64,000 nucleotides of DNA, taken from Massilia putida. GTDB taxonomy: Bacteria > Pseudomonadota > Gammaproteobacteria > Burkholderiales > Burkholderiaceae_D. The translations under genes were made by a program, and so were the position numbers. Shown piece after piece: positions 50,467 to 64,000 of the stretch. Location of the stretch: assembly GCF_001941825.1 (NCBI RefSeq), contig NZ_CP019038.1:5704001-5768000 (forward strand), read 5' to 3'. How positions within the stretch are numbered: position 1 is the first letter of the stretch; each line of letters starts with the position of its first letter. The notes beneath the pieces were generated by a model. It searched no databases. It saw only the letters and a program-made list of their open reading frames with translations, and was not told the origin of the DNA.

Positions 50467-50861
50467 ATTATTTCTTCCTTTCGGTAAAATCTTCTAGCAG
50501 CGAAACTGCTCAGAGGCAATAAGACGTGAGCATAATAGTAACACTCGAGACAACATGTCAGTTCCGCATTGTGAAACAAGCAATTAACGTCTCGGCCATT
50601 TTGCCACATACGCCACATCCGCACGAACCGGCGGCGACCAATTGCCGTGCATGCTATTTGCTGCGTTGTTTCTGCGCAACAAGGTGTCGGCAAGCGCCTG
50701 CAAGCTTGACGAATATTTATGACAGGCATGTGTCATTGCGCTAATTGTGCCAGTTTGCTATCGCCTCCGCTTGCGGCCGAAATGCGTTGCTGATAGGTCT
50801 GCCGTGATAAAATCATGGGCTTGGAATTTAAATTTTTAGCCTGAAGGCGTCGACCCGCACA
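50467..50861. other. Divergent intergenic region between OmpA-family gene and gyrA
   Basis: The 395 nt hold no convincing gene. AT-rich patches lie near both ends: ACCGAAAGGAAGAAATAA serves as the ribosome binding region of the OmpA-family gene, and GATAAAAT at 50,806-50,813 may be the -10 of gyrA, with a poorly spaced TTGCTG at 50,787 (15 nt). Operators are not recognisable by eye. Confidence 0.6.
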
Positions 50862-53477
<2,616 letters not shown>

Positions 53478-53492
53478 GCCGGTTCATGCGCC

Positions 53493-53534
53493 AAAAAGCC
53501 GCCCCGACGCTTGCGTCCTGGCGGCTTTTTTTTA
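53493..53534 (+). terminator. Intrinsic terminator of gyrA
   Basis: AAAAAGCCGCC (53,493-53,503) pairs with GGCGGCTTTTT (from 53,520), followed by a run of nine T. It starts 16 nt after the gyrA stop. Confidence 0.92.
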
Positions 53535-53637
53535 GTCGGAAGCCATCGAGCCGCCACTCCCGCCATGCTGAAGCACAATTCGGAGTCTTGAAGGCATCGC
53601 AGCGGGCTTAATAGCCGACTTCGGAAGTCAGTATGGA

Positions 53638-53655
53638 TTCCCGCTTTTGCGGGAA
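53638..53655. repeat. REP-like inverted repeat TTCCCGC-TTTT-GCGGGAA
   Basis: A perfect 7-bp dyad in the context GGATTCCCGC...GCGGGAACGACG, the form of dispersed intergenic palindromes in betaproteobacteria. A related copy is at 55,444-55,463. The rest of the 295-nt gap between gyrA and the DUF2059 gene shows no gene. Confidence 0.8.
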
Positions 53656-53773
53656 CGACGTAGAAATCCGGGCGGTTGAGGATTTTTTGCAAGTTTCGTG
53701 CGAAAATCGAGGTCCCCGCATTGTCTATGCCGGAAATGCAAGCCCCCAGCTCCAGCTCTCATCAAGGATATTC

Positions 53774-54328
53774 GTGAAGAAATCTCTCGCCGCCATCGCC
53801 TCCGCCATCATCGTCACCTGTGCCCCCGCCGCGTTTGCCGCGACGCCGGTGCCGTCCGCCGACCCGGCCGTCGTCGCCGCCACCAAGCAGATGATGGCGT
53901 CGATGAAGCTGCGCGACGTGATGCTGGCGTCGCTGAAGCAGGCGGACCAGCAGATCCCGGCCCAGATGGCCGCGTCGCTGAACGCGATGATCGACGGCGA
54001 CGCGACCATGAGTCCCGACGAGAAGGCCGACGCGCGCAAGAAGCTCGAGCACGCGCTGCCGACGCTGACCGCGGAGATGCATTCAACGCTGACCGACCCG
54101 GGCCTCGTCGACGACATGCTGGCGGAAATGGTGCCGCTGTACGCCGAAACCTATACGCTGAACGAGATCCGCCAGCTGTCCGCGTTCTACGCGTCGCCGC
54201 TGGGTCAGAAGATGCTGGCCAACATGCCGACGCTGATGAGCCGCAGCGTGGAGATCAGCAACCGCCTGATGGTGCCGCGCATCCAGAAGATGATGGCGCA
54301 AAGCGCGCAAAGCATCGTCGGCAAGTAA
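53774..54328 (+). CDS. DUF2059 periplasmic protein
   Basis: The start is GTG 53774 with AAGGA 6 nt upstream; it gives 184 residues. A signal peptide is clear ([20 protein letters not shown], then AA). The mature part has [20 protein letters not shown] and the C-terminal motif [20 protein letters not shown], the hallmark of DUF2059. Function unknown; such proteins occur beside gyrA-serC in many Burkholderiales. It precedes serC by 10 nt. Confidence 0.87.
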   Translation: MKKSLAAIASAIIVTCAPAAFAATPVPSADPAVVAATKQMMASMKLRDVMLASLKQADQQIPAQMAASLNAMIDGDATMSPDEKADARKKLEHALPTLTAEMHSTLTDPGLVDDMLAEMVPLYAETYTLNEIRQLSAFYASPLGQKMLANMPTLMSRSVEISNRLMVPRIQKMMAQSAQSIVGK

Positions 54329-54338
54329 GGAGCAGGCG

Positions 54339-55427
54339 ATGACCCACGTTTATAACTACTCCGCCGGCCCGGCCGTCCTGCCGAAAGAAGTCCTGCGCCA
54401 GGCCGCCGAAGAGATGCTGGACTGGCACGGCAGCGGCATGTCCGTGATGGAGATGAGCCACCGCGGCCCCGAATTCATTTCGATCGCGAAGCAGGCCGAA
54501 GCCGACCTGCGCGAACTGCTGGCCATCCCGGCCAACTATAAAGTCTTGTTCATGCAGGGCGGCGGCTTGGGCCAGAACGCCATCACGCCGCTGAACATGC
54601 TGGGCCGCAAGGCGCAGCCCGCGACCATCGATTTCGTCCACACGGGGTCGTGGTCCGGCAAGTCGATCAAGGAAGCGAAGCGCTATGCGAACGTGAACGT
54701 CGCCGCGTCGGGCGAAGCGAGCCGCTTCACGACCGTGCCGCCGCAGGACACGTGGCAGCTGAGCGACAACGCCGCCTACCTGCACCTGTGCACCAACGAG
54801 ACCATCGACGGCGTCGAGATCGACTTCGTGCCGACGGTGCAGGGCGATACGCCGCTGGTCGTCGACATGTCGTCGCATATCCTGTCGCGCACGATCGACG
54901 TGTCGAAGTACGGCGTGATCTTCGCCGGCGCGCAGAAGAACATCGGCCCGGCGGGCCTGACGATCACCATCGTGCGCGAGGACCTGCTCGATCACGCGCT
55001 GCCGATCTGCCCGGGCGTGTTCAACTGGCGCGCCGTGGCCGAGGCGGACTCGATGCTGAACACGCCGCCGACGTATGCGATCTATATCGCGGGCCTCGTG
55101 TTCGCGCACCTGAAAAAACTGGGCGGCGTGGCCGAGATGGAACGCCGCAACATCGAAAAAGCGCGCCTGCTGTACGCGGCGCTGGACGCCGACGATTTTT
55201 ACCGGAATCGTGTGGCGCCCGAATATCGCTCGCGCATGAACGTACCGTTCTACCTGCGCGATGAGTCGTTGAACGAACAATTCCTGGCCGGCGCCAAAGC
55301 GCGCGGCCTGCTGCAACTGAAGGGCCACAAGTCCGTCGGCGGTATGCGGGCATCGATCTACAACGCGATGCCGATCGAGGGCGTGCAAGCCCTGGTCGAT
55401 TATTTGAACGAGTTCGCGGGGCGCTGA
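54339..55427 (+). CDS. serC: Phosphoserine aminotransferase
   Basis: 362 residues, full family length. It opens [20 protein letters not shown], contains [18 protein letters not shown], and the PLP lysine lies in [15 protein letters not shown]. It converts 3-phosphohydroxypyruvate to phosphoserine, and also serves pyridoxine synthesis. It begins the serC-pheA-hisC-tyrA-aroA cluster; the gap of 178 nt to pheA carries repeat elements. Confidence 0.97.
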   Translation: MTHVYNYSAGPAVLPKEVLRQAAEEMLDWHGSGMSVMEMSHRGPEFISIAKQAEADLRELLAIPANYKVLFMQGGGLGQNAITPLNMLGRKAQPATIDFVHTGSWSGKSIKEAKRYANVNVAASGEASRFTTVPPQDTWQLSDNAAYLHLCTNETIDGVEIDFVPTVQGDTPLVVDMSSHILSRTIDVSKYGVIFAGAQKNIGPAGLTITIVREDLLDHALPICPGVFNWRAVAEADSMLNTPPTYAIYIAGLVFAHLKKLGGVAEMERRNIEKARLLYAALDADDFYRNRVAPEYRSRMNVPFYLRDESLNEQFLAGAKARGLLQLKGHKSVGGMRASIYNAMPIEGVQALVDYLNEFAGR

Positions 55428-55443
55428 GGCGCCGCCAACCGTC

Positions 55444-55463
55444 GTTCCCGCGCAGGCGGGAAC
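55444..55463. repeat. REP-like inverted repeat GTTCCCGC...GCGGGAAC
   Basis: An 8-bp perfect dyad with a 4-nt loop, directly after serC. It resembles the element at 53,638-53,655 in the opposite sense. Confidence 0.8.
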
Positions 55464-55543
55464 CCATGCGGAGCTTCCGAAGGCGGGCTACCAGGCGCGC
55501 CGCGATGTTTCCAGGATATCGGCTCCTGCGCCTCAGTATATGG

Positions 55544-55575
55544 ATCCCCGCGAAGGCGCCCGCCAGGGCGGGGAT
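55544..55575. repeat. REP-like inverted repeat ATCCCCGC...GCGGGGAT
   Basis: An 8-bp dyad enclosing a GC-rich 16-nt interior (GAAGGCGCCCGCCAGG), 30 nt before the pheA start. With the repeat at 55,444 it makes a paired, BIME-like arrangement in the serC-pheA gap, which holds no gene. Confidence 0.75.
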
Positions 55576-55605
55576 GACGGGCGAACCGAAACCCATGAGC
55601 AGACA

Positions 55606-56676
55606 ATGACAGACAAACTCAAACCCCTGCGTGAACAGATCGATGCGATCGACGCGCAAATCCTCGAACTCCTCTCCCGCCGCGGCAAGGTCGCGCAGGA
55701 GGTCGGCTACGTCAAGGCCGAGACGAACGCTCCCGTGTTCCGCCCCGAGCGCGAGGCGCAGGTGCTGCGCGGCGTCGCCGAGCGCAATCCCGGTCCGCTG
55801 AAAAACCAGGACGTGCAGACGATCTTCCGCGAGATCATGTCGGCCTGCCGCGCGCTGGAAAAGCGCGTGACGGTCGCGTTCCTCGGCCCCACCGGCACGT
55901 TCAGCGAGCAGGCGGTGTTCCAGCAGTTCGGCAGCGCCGTCGAAGGCCTGCCGTGCGTGTCGATCGACGAAGTGTTCCGGGCCACCGAGGCCGGCACCGC
56001 CGACTACGGCGTCGTCCCCGTCGAGAACTCGTCCGAGGGCGCCATCAACCGCACGCTCGACCTGATGCTCGCGACGACCACCATCATCAGCGGCGAGGTG
56101 TCGATCCCCGTGCACCACAGCCTCATGACGAAGACGGGCAGCATGGATGGCGTGAAGGTCGTCTGCGCCCACTCGCAGGCGCTGGCCCAGTGCCAGGTGT
56201 GGCTCAACCTGCACCACCCGGGCATCGAGCGCCGCGCCGTCGCGTCGAATGCCGAAGCCGCCGTGCTGGCGAGCCAGGATCCGACCGTCGCCGCGATCGC
56301 CAGCGAGATGGCCGGCGAACAGTACAAATTGGGCGTGGTGCAGGCCCACATCCAGGACGACCCGCACAACCGCACGCGCTTCGTGATCATCGGCAGCCAG
56401 GCCACGGGCCCGTCCGGCCGTGACCGCACGTCGATCGTGCTGGCCGTGCCGAACAAGGCCGGCGCCGTCTACAGCCTGCTCGCGCCGCTGGCCAAGCACG
56501 GCGTGTCGATGACGCGCTTCGAATCGCGGCCCGCGCGCATCGGCACGTGGGAGTACTACTTCTACGTCGACGTCGAAGGCCATATCGCCGATGCCGCCGT
56601 CGGCCGTGCGCTCGAAGAGCTCAAGGACAACGCCGCCTTCTTCAAGGTATTGGGGTCGTACCCCGTTGGCCTCTGA
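55606..56676 (+). CDS. pheA: Bifunctional chorismate mutase / prephenate dehydratase
   Basis: ATG 55606 gives 356 residues. Residues 1-90 are an AroQ chorismate mutase (LREQIDAIDAQILELLSRRG), residues 95-275 prephenate dehydratase (FLGPTGTFSEQAVFQQFGSA; the catalytic TRF motif in NRTRFVIIG), and the rest an ACT domain with the phenylalanine-binding ESRP motif (FESRPARIGTWEYYFYVDVE). It makes phenylpyruvate and is expected to be feedback-inhibited. No leader attenuator is seen. Confidence 0.97.
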   Translation: MTDKLKPLREQIDAIDAQILELLSRRGKVAQEVGYVKAETNAPVFRPEREAQVLRGVAERNPGPLKNQDVQTIFREIMSACRALEKRVTVAFLGPTGTFSEQAVFQQFGSAVEGLPCVSIDEVFRATEAGTADYGVVPVENSSEGAINRTLDLMLATTTIISGEVSIPVHHSLMTKTGSMDGVKVVCAHSQALAQCQVWLNLHHPGIERRAVASNAEAAVLASQDPTVAAIASEMAGEQYKLGVVQAHIQDDPHNRTRFVIIGSQATGPSGRDRTSIVLAVPNKAGAVYSLLAPLAKHGVSMTRFESRPARIGTWEYYFYVDVEGHIADAAVGRALEELKDNAAFFKVLGSYPVGL

Positions 56677-56721
56677 GTCACAGAATCATCCTATATAGCC
56701 AAGAGAATCCAAGAGAATCCC

Positions 56722-57849
56722 ATGTCGCAATTCGGTCCAGACTACGTCCGCGCCATCGCCCCTTACCAGGCCGGCAAACCCATTTCCGAAGTCGCCCGCG
56801 AGTTCGGCCTCGATGAAGCCAATATCGTCAAGCTGGCCTCCAACGAAAACCCGTTCGGCGTTCCCGAATCGGCCAAGGCCGCGATGCTTGCAGCCGCCGC
56901 TGAACTCGGCCGCTATCCGGACGCCAACGGTTTCGAGCTGAAAGCCGCGCTGGCCAAGCGCTACGACGTGCCGGCCGACTGGATCACGCTCGGCAACGGC
57001 TCCAACGACATCCTCGAGATCGCCGCCCACGCCTTCGTGCAGAAGGGCCAGGCCGTCGTCTATGCGCAGTACTCGTTCGCCGTGTACGCGCTGGCCACGC
57101 AAGGCGTCGGCGCGCGCGGCATCGTGGTTCCGGCCAAGAACCACGGCCACGACCTCGAGGCGATGGCGGCCGCCATCGACGCGGACACGCGCCTCGTCTA
57201 CATCGCCAACCCGAACAACCCGACCGGCACGTTCATCCCGGCAGCCGAGATCGAAGCGTTCCTGGCCAAGGTGCCGGCGTCGGTCGTCGTCGTGCTGGAC
57301 GAGGCGTACAACGAATATCTGGAACCGAAGGACCAGTTCGAATCGACGCAGTGGGTGCGCAAATACCCGAACCTGATCGTGTCGCGCACGTTCTCGAAAG
57401 CGTACGGCCTCGCGGGCCTGCGCGTCGGTTTCGCGATCGCGCAGCCGGCCGTGACGGACCTGATGAACCGCATCCGCCAGCCGTTCAACGTGAACTCGCT
57501 GGCGCAGGCGGCCGCTATCGCGGCGCTGAACGATAAGGAATTCCTGCAGAAGGGCTTCGACAACAACCGCGCCGGTTACAAGCAGCTAACAAAGGTGTTC
57601 GAGGAACTCGGCCTGGAATACGTCCCGTCGTACGGCAACTTCGTGCTGGTGAAAGTGGGCGACGACGAAGGCGCGGGCGCCCGCGTGAACGTGGCGCTGC
57701 TGAAGCAGGGCGTGATCGTGCGTCCGGTCGGCGCGTACGGCCTGCCGCAATGGCTGCGCATCTCGATCGGCCTGCCGGAAGAGAATGCGCGCTTCATCGA
57801 GGCGCTCAAGCGAGCGCTCGTCACGACGAGCGCGAGCGCGCAGGGCTGA
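56722..57849 (+). CDS. hisC: Histidinol-phosphate / aromatic aminotransferase
   Basis: 375 residues of PLP fold type [18 protein letters not shown] holds the PLP lysine, and [20 protein letters not shown] and [17 protein letters not shown] are typical HisC segments. Within a pheA-tyrA-aroA cluster it likely transaminates aromatic 2-oxo acids or prephenate besides histidinol phosphate; the sequence alone does not separate these. The stop overlaps the tyrA start (TGATG). Confidence 0.92.
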   Translation: MSQFGPDYVRAIAPYQAGKPISEVAREFGLDEANIVKLASNENPFGVPESAKAAMLAAAAELGRYPDANGFELKAALAKRYDVPADWITLGNGSNDILEIAAHAFVQKGQAVVYAQYSFAVYALATQGVGARGIVVPAKNHGHDLEAMAAAIDADTRLVYIANPNNPTGTFIPAAEIEAFLAKVPASVVVVLDEAYNEYLEPKDQFESTQWVRKYPNLIVSRTFSKAYGLAGLRVGFAIAQPAVTDLMNRIRQPFNVNSLAQAAAIAALNDKEFLQKGFDNNRAGYKQLTKVFEELGLEYVPSYGNFVLVKVGDDEGAGARVNVALLKQGVIVRPVGAYGLPQWLRISIGLPEENARFIEALKRALVTTSASAQG

Positions 57850-58757
57850 TGTTTACGAAAATTGTCATCGTCGGCGTCGGCCTGATCGGCGGCTCGTTCG
57901 CGCTGGGCCTGAAGGCGGCCGGCGCTGCGGGCCACGTGGTGGGCCTGGGACGCTCCGCGCAGGCGCTGGCGCGCGCGCGCGAACTCGGGATCATCGACGA
58001 AGCGGCGGCCTCGCCGCAGGACGCCATGCGCGGTGCCGACCTCGTGCTGCTGGCGGCGCCCGTCGCGCAGACGGGGCCGATTCTGGCCTCGTTGCTGCCG
58101 TATCTGGAGCCGCAGACGATCGTCACGGATGCCGGCAGCACCAAGTCGGACGTCGTGGCGGCCGCGCGCGCCGCGCTGGGCGACCGCATCGACCAGTTCG
58201 TGCCGGGCCACCCGATCGCGGGCCGCGAGTCGAACGGTCCGGACGCCGCGATCCCCGACCTGTACCGCGGCAAGAAGACGGTCCTCGCGCCGCTCGCCGA
58301 AAATGCACCGGAAGCGATCGAGCGCGTGGCCGCCGCGTGGCGCACCTGCGGTGCCGTCATCCACATGCTCACGCCGCAGGAACACGACAAGGTGTTCGCC
58401 GCCGTCAGCCATCTGCCGCATCTGCTGGCGTATGCGCTCGTCGACGACATCGCCAACAAGCCGCACGCCGATCTGCTGTTCCAATATGCCGCCAGCGGTT
58501 TCCGCGACTTCACCCGCATTGCCGGGTCGTCGCCCGAAATGTGGCGCGACATCAGCCTCGCGAACCGCGACGCGCTGCTCGGCGAACTGGATGCCTATCT
58601 CGCTCAATTGACACACCTCCGCGCACGGCTCGCCGCCGGCGACGGTGCCGCGCTGGAGGCGACCTACGCCAACGCCCAGCGCGCCCGCCGCGCGTGGAAC
58701 GAAGCGATCGAAGCCGCGGAAAAACCGCCGGCGCCCGATCAGGAATCAGGAAAATGA
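57849..58757 (+). CDS. tyrA: Prephenate/arogenate dehydrogenase
   Basis: ATG 57849 gives 302 residues. The NAD(P)-binding GxGxxG lies in [39 protein letters not shown] contains the catalytic His region, and [20 protein letters not shown] is the dimerisation helix. There is no ACT domain, so feedback control by tyrosine would be different from that of longer enzymes. Start and stop overlap hisC and aroA (ATGA). Confidence 0.95.
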   Translation: MFTKIVIVGVGLIGGSFALGLKAAGAAGHVVGLGRSAQALARARELGIIDEAAASPQDAMRGADLVLLAAPVAQTGPILASLLPYLEPQTIVTDAGSTKSDVVAAARAALGDRIDQFVPGHPIAGRESNGPDAAIPDLYRGKKTVLAPLAENAPEAIERVAAAWRTCGAVIHMLTPQEHDKVFAAVSHLPHLLAYALVDDIANKPHADLLFQYAASGFRDFTRIAGSSPEMWRDISLANRDALLGELDAYLAQLTHLRARLAAGDGAALEATYANAQRARRAWNEAIEAAEKPPAPDQESGK

Positions 58758-60085
58758 CACAGTCTAAAATCTATCCCCAGCACATCGACCTCGAACCCGT
58801 GATGCGCGTGCAGGGCACCGTACGCCTGCCGGGATCGAAGAGCATCTCCAACCGCACCTTGCTGCTGGCCGCCCTGTCCGAAGGCACGACGACCATCCAC
58901 GACCTGCTCGCGTCGGACGACACGTCCGTCATGCTGGATGCCCTCAAAAAGCTCGGCATCCGGTGGGAGCAGATCGACGACCGCACGCACGTCGTGCACG
59001 GCGCGGGCGGCTTGCTGCCCGTCGGCCAGGCCGACCTGTTCATGGGGAATGCGGGCACCGCGATCCGTCCGCTGACGGCGGCGCTGGCCGTGATCGGCGG
59101 CGACTACACCTTGCACGGCGTCGAGCGCATGCACGAGCGTCCGATCGGCGACCTGGTCGACGCGTTGAACGCCGTGGGCGCGAACATCGAATACACGGGC
59201 AACCCGGGCTACCCGCCGCTGCACATCCGCGCGGGCAAGGTGCAGCCGGACCGCATCGCCGTGCGCGGCAACGTGTCGAGCCAGTTCCTCACCGCGCTGT
59301 TGATGTCCGCGCCGTTGATGGCGGTGTCGCACCCGGTCACGATCGAGGTCGTGGGCGAACTGATTTCGAAGCCGTACATCGAGATCACGCTGAACCTGAT
59401 GCGCCGCTTCGGCGTGACGGTCGGCCAGGACGGCTGGGCGTCGTTCACCGTGCAGCCGGGCCAGAAGTACCAGAGTCCGGGCAGCATCCACGTCGAGGGC
59501 GATGCGTCGTCGGCGTCGTACTTCCTGGCCGCGGGCGCGATCGCCGGCGGTCCGGTGCGCGTGGAAGGCGTCGGCAAGGATTCGATCCAGGGCGACGTGC
59601 GCTTCGCCGACGCGCTGGCCGCGATGGGCGCGACGATCACGAAGGGCGACAACTGGATCGAGGCGAAGTCGAACGGCGTCCTGAAAGCCATCGACGCGGA
59701 CTTCAACCACATTCCGGACGCCGCGATGACGATCGCCGTCGCCGCGCTGTACGCGGACGGCACGAGCCTGCTCCGCAACATCGCCAGCTGGCGCGTGAAG
59801 GAGACGGACCGCCTGGCCGCGATGGCGACGGAGCTGCGCAAGGTCGGCGCGACGGTGGAAGAGGGCCCGGACTACCTCCGCGTGACGCCGCCCGACACGC
59901 TGTCGCCGGCGACGATCGACACCTACGACGATCACCGGATGGCAATGTGCTTCTCGCTGGCGTCGCTCGATGGCGCGGCGCGGCGCGGCAATGCCATGCG
60001 CATCAACGATCCGAAGTGCGTGGCCAAGACGTTTCCGGATTATTTCGAAACATTTTCCGGGATCGCCCAAGACGATTTATCCTGA
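58754..60085 (+). CDS. aroA: EPSP synthase
   Basis: 443 residues. [20 protein letters not shown] is the phosphoenolpyruvate-binding start, [20 protein letters not shown] the second signature with the Gly-Asn-Ala-Gly-Thr-Ala loop (the class I form), and [16 protein letters not shown] and [13 protein letters not shown] follow. It joins shikimate 3-phosphate and PEP in chorismate synthesis. It is the last gene of the aromatic block, 133 nt before cmk. Confidence 0.97.
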   Translation: MTQSKIYPQHIDLEPVMRVQGTVRLPGSKSISNRTLLLAALSEGTTTIHDLLASDDTSVMLDALKKLGIRWEQIDDRTHVVHGAGGLLPVGQADLFMGNAGTAIRPLTAALAVIGGDYTLHGVERMHERPIGDLVDALNAVGANIEYTGNPGYPPLHIRAGKVQPDRIAVRGNVSSQFLTALLMSAPLMAVSHPVTIEVVGELISKPYIEITLNLMRRFGVTVGQDGWASFTVQPGQKYQSPGSIHVEGDASSASYFLAAGAIAGGPVRVEGVGKDSIQGDVRFADALAAMGATITKGDNWIEAKSNGVLKAIDADFNHIPDAAMTIAVAALYADGTSLLRNIASWRVKETDRLAAMATELRKVGATVEEGPDYLRVTPPDTLSPATIDTYDDHRMAMCFSLASLDGAARRGNAMRINDPKCVAKTFPDYFETFSGIAQDDLS

Positions 60086-60113
60086 CGGGATCGCGCGGTC
60101 GTTAAACGTTGGT

Positions 60114-60180
60114 TGAACGCGTGGACGACGGAATCGTCCACCCTGCGGTAGGGTGGACGGGTTCCCCGTCCACGCGTTCA
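60114..60180. repeat. Nested inverted-repeat element between aroA and cmk
   Basis: The outer dyad is a perfect 14 bp (TGAACGCGTGGACG and CGTCCACGCGTTCA), and inside it a 10-bp dyad CGTCCACCCT-GCGGT-AGGGTGGACG. The pair predicts a cruciform or a branched RNA hairpin. It looks like a mobile short repeat family rather than a terminator, since no T run follows. Confidence 0.88.
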
Positions 60181-60218
60181 TATATATATTGTGCACATCG
60201 CATAAATCGAAGAATCAC

Positions 60219-60881
60219 ATGTCGAACTCGAATATTCCCGTCATTACGATCGACGGCCCGACCGCCTCGGGCAAGGGCACGGTGGCCCACAAGGTCGCCG
60301 ACCGCCTGGGTTTCCACCTGCTGGATTCCGGGGCGCTGTACCGCCTCACGGCGCTGTCCGCGCTGCGCCGCGGCACCGACATGCGCGACGAGCACGCGCT
60401 CGCCAAGGTGGCCGAACACCTGAACGTCCGCTTCAACGGCGACCACATCTACCTGGGCACGGAAGAGGTGAGCAACGCCATCCGCCTCGAGGACGTGGGC
60501 AACATGGCGTCGAAGATCGCCGCGCTGCCGGGTGTCCGCCAGGCGTTGTACGCTTTGCAACTGAGCTTCCGCGAGACGCCCGGCCTGGTCGCCGACGGCC
60601 GCGATATGGGCACGGTGATCTTTCCTGGCGCGAAGCTGAAGGTGTTCTTGACGGCAAGTGTTGAGGCACGTGCGCAACGCCGGTATAAGCAATTGATTGA
60701 CAAAGGTTTTTCTGCTAATATGGACGATCTGCTGGCGGATTTGCAGGCCCGCGACGCGCGCGATACGCAGCGCGCCGTGGCGCCGCTGGTGCCGGCAGAA
60801 GGGGCGCACATCCTCGATACCTCGCAAATGACGGCTGACGAAGCCGTCGAACAGGTACTTGCCTGGTATGCGCATCCCTGA
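60219..60881 (+). CDS. cmk: Cytidylate kinase
   Basis: ATG 60219 gives 220 residues. The P-loop is [16 protein letters not shown], followed by [20 protein letters not shown], and the CMP-binding insert with [20 protein letters not shown]. It phosphorylates CMP and dCMP. The gene order cmk-rpsA-ihfB is conserved in proteobacteria; rpsA follows after 122 nt. Confidence 0.96.
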   Translation: MSNSNIPVITIDGPTASGKGTVAHKVADRLGFHLLDSGALYRLTALSALRRGTDMRDEHALAKVAEHLNVRFNGDHIYLGTEEVSNAIRLEDVGNMASKIAALPGVRQALYALQLSFRETPGLVADGRDMGTVIFPGAKLKVFLTASVEARAQRRYKQLIDKGFSANMDDLLADLQARDARDTQRAVAPLVPAEGAHILDTSQMTADEAVEQVLAWYAHP

Positions 60882-61003
60882 TTAGCAGCAAGCGCCGCGC
60901 GAGCGGCGTGTTGGGTGCCCGGGGCCGGTTGCCGCGGGTGTGGTTCAACTTGACCCAGTTCAGATCGCATATGGCCGATCTGCTGGCTAACATCTCAAAA
61001 CTT

Positions 61004-62710
<1,707 letters not shown>

Positions 62711-62731
62711 TCCCTTTCGGAAGCTAAGCAG

Positions 62732-63037
62732 ATGACCAAGTCCGAGCTGATCAACCGCCTCGCCGAGCGCTATTCTCAGCTGGTGGCAAAAGACGCCGAG
62801 TTTGCCGTCAAGACCATCCTCGATGCGATGACCAACGCTCTGTCGAGCGGCCAGCGCATCGAGATCCGCGGTTTCGGCAGCTTTGCACTGAACAGCCGGC
62901 CGCCCCGCATCGGCCGCAATCCGAAGTCCGGCGACAAGGTGATGGTGCCCGAAAAACGGGTGCCCCACTTCAAACCGGGCAAGCAGTTGCGCGAGCGGGT
63001 CGACGCGATGGTCGGGCAGCCGATCATCGAAGACTGA
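62732..63037 (+). CDS. ihfB: Integration host factor subunit beta
   Basis: 101 residues: [20 protein letters not shown], then the DNA-binding arm region [20 protein letters not shown], then [20 protein letters not shown] and a C-terminal helix. This is the beta subunit of the DNA-bending factor IHF, which serves recombination and transcription, and may also act in prophage processes. Starts 21 nt after rpsA. Confidence 0.97.
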   Translation: MTKSELINRLAERYSQLVAKDAEFAVKTILDAMTNALSSGQRIEIRGFGSFALNSRPPRIGRNPKSGDKVMVPEKRVPHFKPGKQLRERVDAMVGQPIIED

Positions 63038-63057
63038 AGCGTCTGCGTCGAGCCGAC

Positions 63058-63092
63058 AAAAACGGCGTCCCTCACGGGCGCCGTTTTTTTTT
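63058..63092 (+). terminator. Intrinsic terminator of the cmk-rpsA-ihfB region
   Basis: AAAAACGGCG (63,058-63,067) pairs with CGCCGTTTTT (from 63,079), followed by nine T. It starts 20 nt after the ihfB stop. Confidence 0.93.
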
Positions 63093-63177
63093 GTGCCGCG
63101 GCAGTGCCGCTGGCAGCCGGACAGTCTTGGGAATAGAATGATCTTGCCATTTCCCCATGAGATGGAAGAATCCGGCG

Positions 63178-64000
63178 ATGAAACAGAAAGAATTACGGCT
63201 GGCTATCGTATTCTTCGGCGGCGTGTCGCTGGCCGTCTATCAGCACGGTATCAACCGCGAAATCCTCAACCTGGTGCGCACCTCGAACCTGTACGACCGG
63301 GGCCGGACAGGGATGGAAGGCAGCCCGTCGCCGATGCACCGGCACTACCCCGACGAGCCGGAGCGATCGACGGGCGACGTTTATTATCGGTTCCTCGACA
63401 CGGTCGGCAAGGAACTCGACCTGCACGTGATCGTCGACGTGGTGTCCGGCGCCTCCGCCGGCGCAATGAACGGGGTCGCGCTCAGCCGGGCCCTCGCCCA
63501 CGATCTCAGCCTGGCGCCCTTGACCGACATGTGGTTGGCCGAGGCGGACATCAGTGAATTGCTGGACGAGCAGGCCAAGGCGAAGCGCTGGAGCAAATGG
63601 TTTTTCTGGCCCTTCGTCGGACCGCTGCTGTCCCGGCTCAAGCACGAAGGCCTCATCATCGGCCCCGTCGACGCCGAAATGCGGGAACGGGTGTCGTTAT
63701 TCCTCCGCTCGCGCTGGTTCAAGCCGCCGCTCGACGGCCGCCGCCTCACGACCCTGATCCTCGACGGCCTCACCATGATGGAGCGTCCGGGCACTGCCGG
63801 CGCATCGCTGGTTCCCGCGGGCACGCGATTGGACTTGCTGGTCACGGCGACGGATTTCCGCGGCCTCGACCGCTCGATCTTCATCCACGACCCGCCCGTG
63901 CTGACCGAACGCGAACACAGGCGGCCCTTCCATTTCCAGCTCTACCATGAAAAGAGCGGGCATCTGCGCAGCGACTTCGACCTCGACAGCGTGCCGTCGC
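63178..64000 (+). CDS. Patatin-like phospholipase (partial, cut by right edge)
   Basis: From ATG 63178 the frame stays open to the right edge (274 codons seen). It begins MKQKELRLAIVFFGGVSLAV, the oxyanion-loop region of patatin-like proteins, and SGASAGAMNGVALSRALAH holds the GxSxG-type nucleophile elbow. The form resembles long DUF3376-containing patatin proteins of proteobacteria. The catalytic Asp (DGG/A) is outside the visible part. It is separated from ihfB by a strong terminator. Confidence 0.85.
   Translation, partial: MKQKELRLAIVFFGGVSLAVYQHGINREILNLVRTSNLYDRGRTGMEGSPSPMHRHYPDEPERSTGDVYYRFLDTVGKELDLHVIVDVVSGASAGAMNGVALSRALAHDLSLAPLTDMWLAEADISELLDEQAKAKRWSKWFFWPFVGPLLSRLKHEGLIIGPVDAEMRERVSLFLRSRWFKPPLDGRRLTTLILDGLTMMERPGTAGASLVPAGTRLDLLVTATDFRGLDRSIFIHDPPVLTEREHRRPFHFQLYHEKSGHLRSDFDLDSVPS

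Overview
The window looks like a GC-rich betaproteobacterial chromosome, most likely Burkholderiales and probably Oxalobacteraceae (Massilia/Telluria-like). The basis is the right-hand gene order gyrA - DUF2059 - serC - pheA - hisC - tyrA - aroA - cmk - rpsA - ihfB, the protein sequences themselves, and a betaproteobacterial tmRNA. The genus is inferred; the order is much safer.

Positions 1 to about 42,020 are a prophage. Its late genes lie on the minus strand and read from right to left: HNH nuclease, P27-type small terminase, large terminase, HK97-type portal, S49 head protease, HK97-fold capsid and head-completion genes (22.8-14.2 kb). They are followed by a contractile tail in phage Mu order, from gp37-like to gp48-like (14.2-3.6 kb). 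This is the HK97-head plus Mu-tail layout known from phages such as SfV. The tail assembly chaperone gene carries a clear -1 frameshift site (TTTTTTC at 10,925-10,931). Beyond a fibre protein with about 23 Pro-Thr repeats lies an unusual set of enzymes: a PP-loop asparagine-synthetase-like protein, a 108-residue small protein, a cupin-like protein and a prolyl-4-hydroxylase-like oxygenase cut by the left edge. No holin or endolysin is visible; they may lie left of the window.

Positions 23.3-34.4 kb are the phage early region. A two-gene plus-strand insert is followed by minus-strand genes for a ParB-methyltransferase fusion, a small HTH protein, a RuvC-like nuclease, a primase-helicase, a Cas4-like nuclease, a DEAD-box helicase and a Sak4-like ATPase, with an excisionase-like HTH protein at the head of the operon. 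The RuvC-like gene has palindromic GAAGTTGGCA repeats inside its 5' part. Positions 34.5-42.0 kb hold two unrecognised genes, an XRE repressor with an ImmA-like peptidase read divergently from a well-formed promoter and operator, and a translationally coupled DUF2924 / large serine recombinase cassette that probably drives integration.

Positions 42.0-46.6 kb (UPF0149/SEC-C protein, RecD2 helicase, PAS-GGDEF-GAF protein) look lower in GC than the flanks and end at the 3' side of ssrA (tmRNA, 46,822-47,180). Whether they are native or an older insertion at tmRNA is not settled here.

Positions 47.2-64.0 kb are ordinary chromosome: a glycine-zipper surface protein with 8-residue repeats, gph, ubiG, an OmpA-family protein, gyrA, then the serC-to-ihfB cluster for serine and aromatic amino acids, nucleotide and ribosome functions, and a patatin-like protein cut by the right edge. 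REP-like inverted repeats sit in several gaps.
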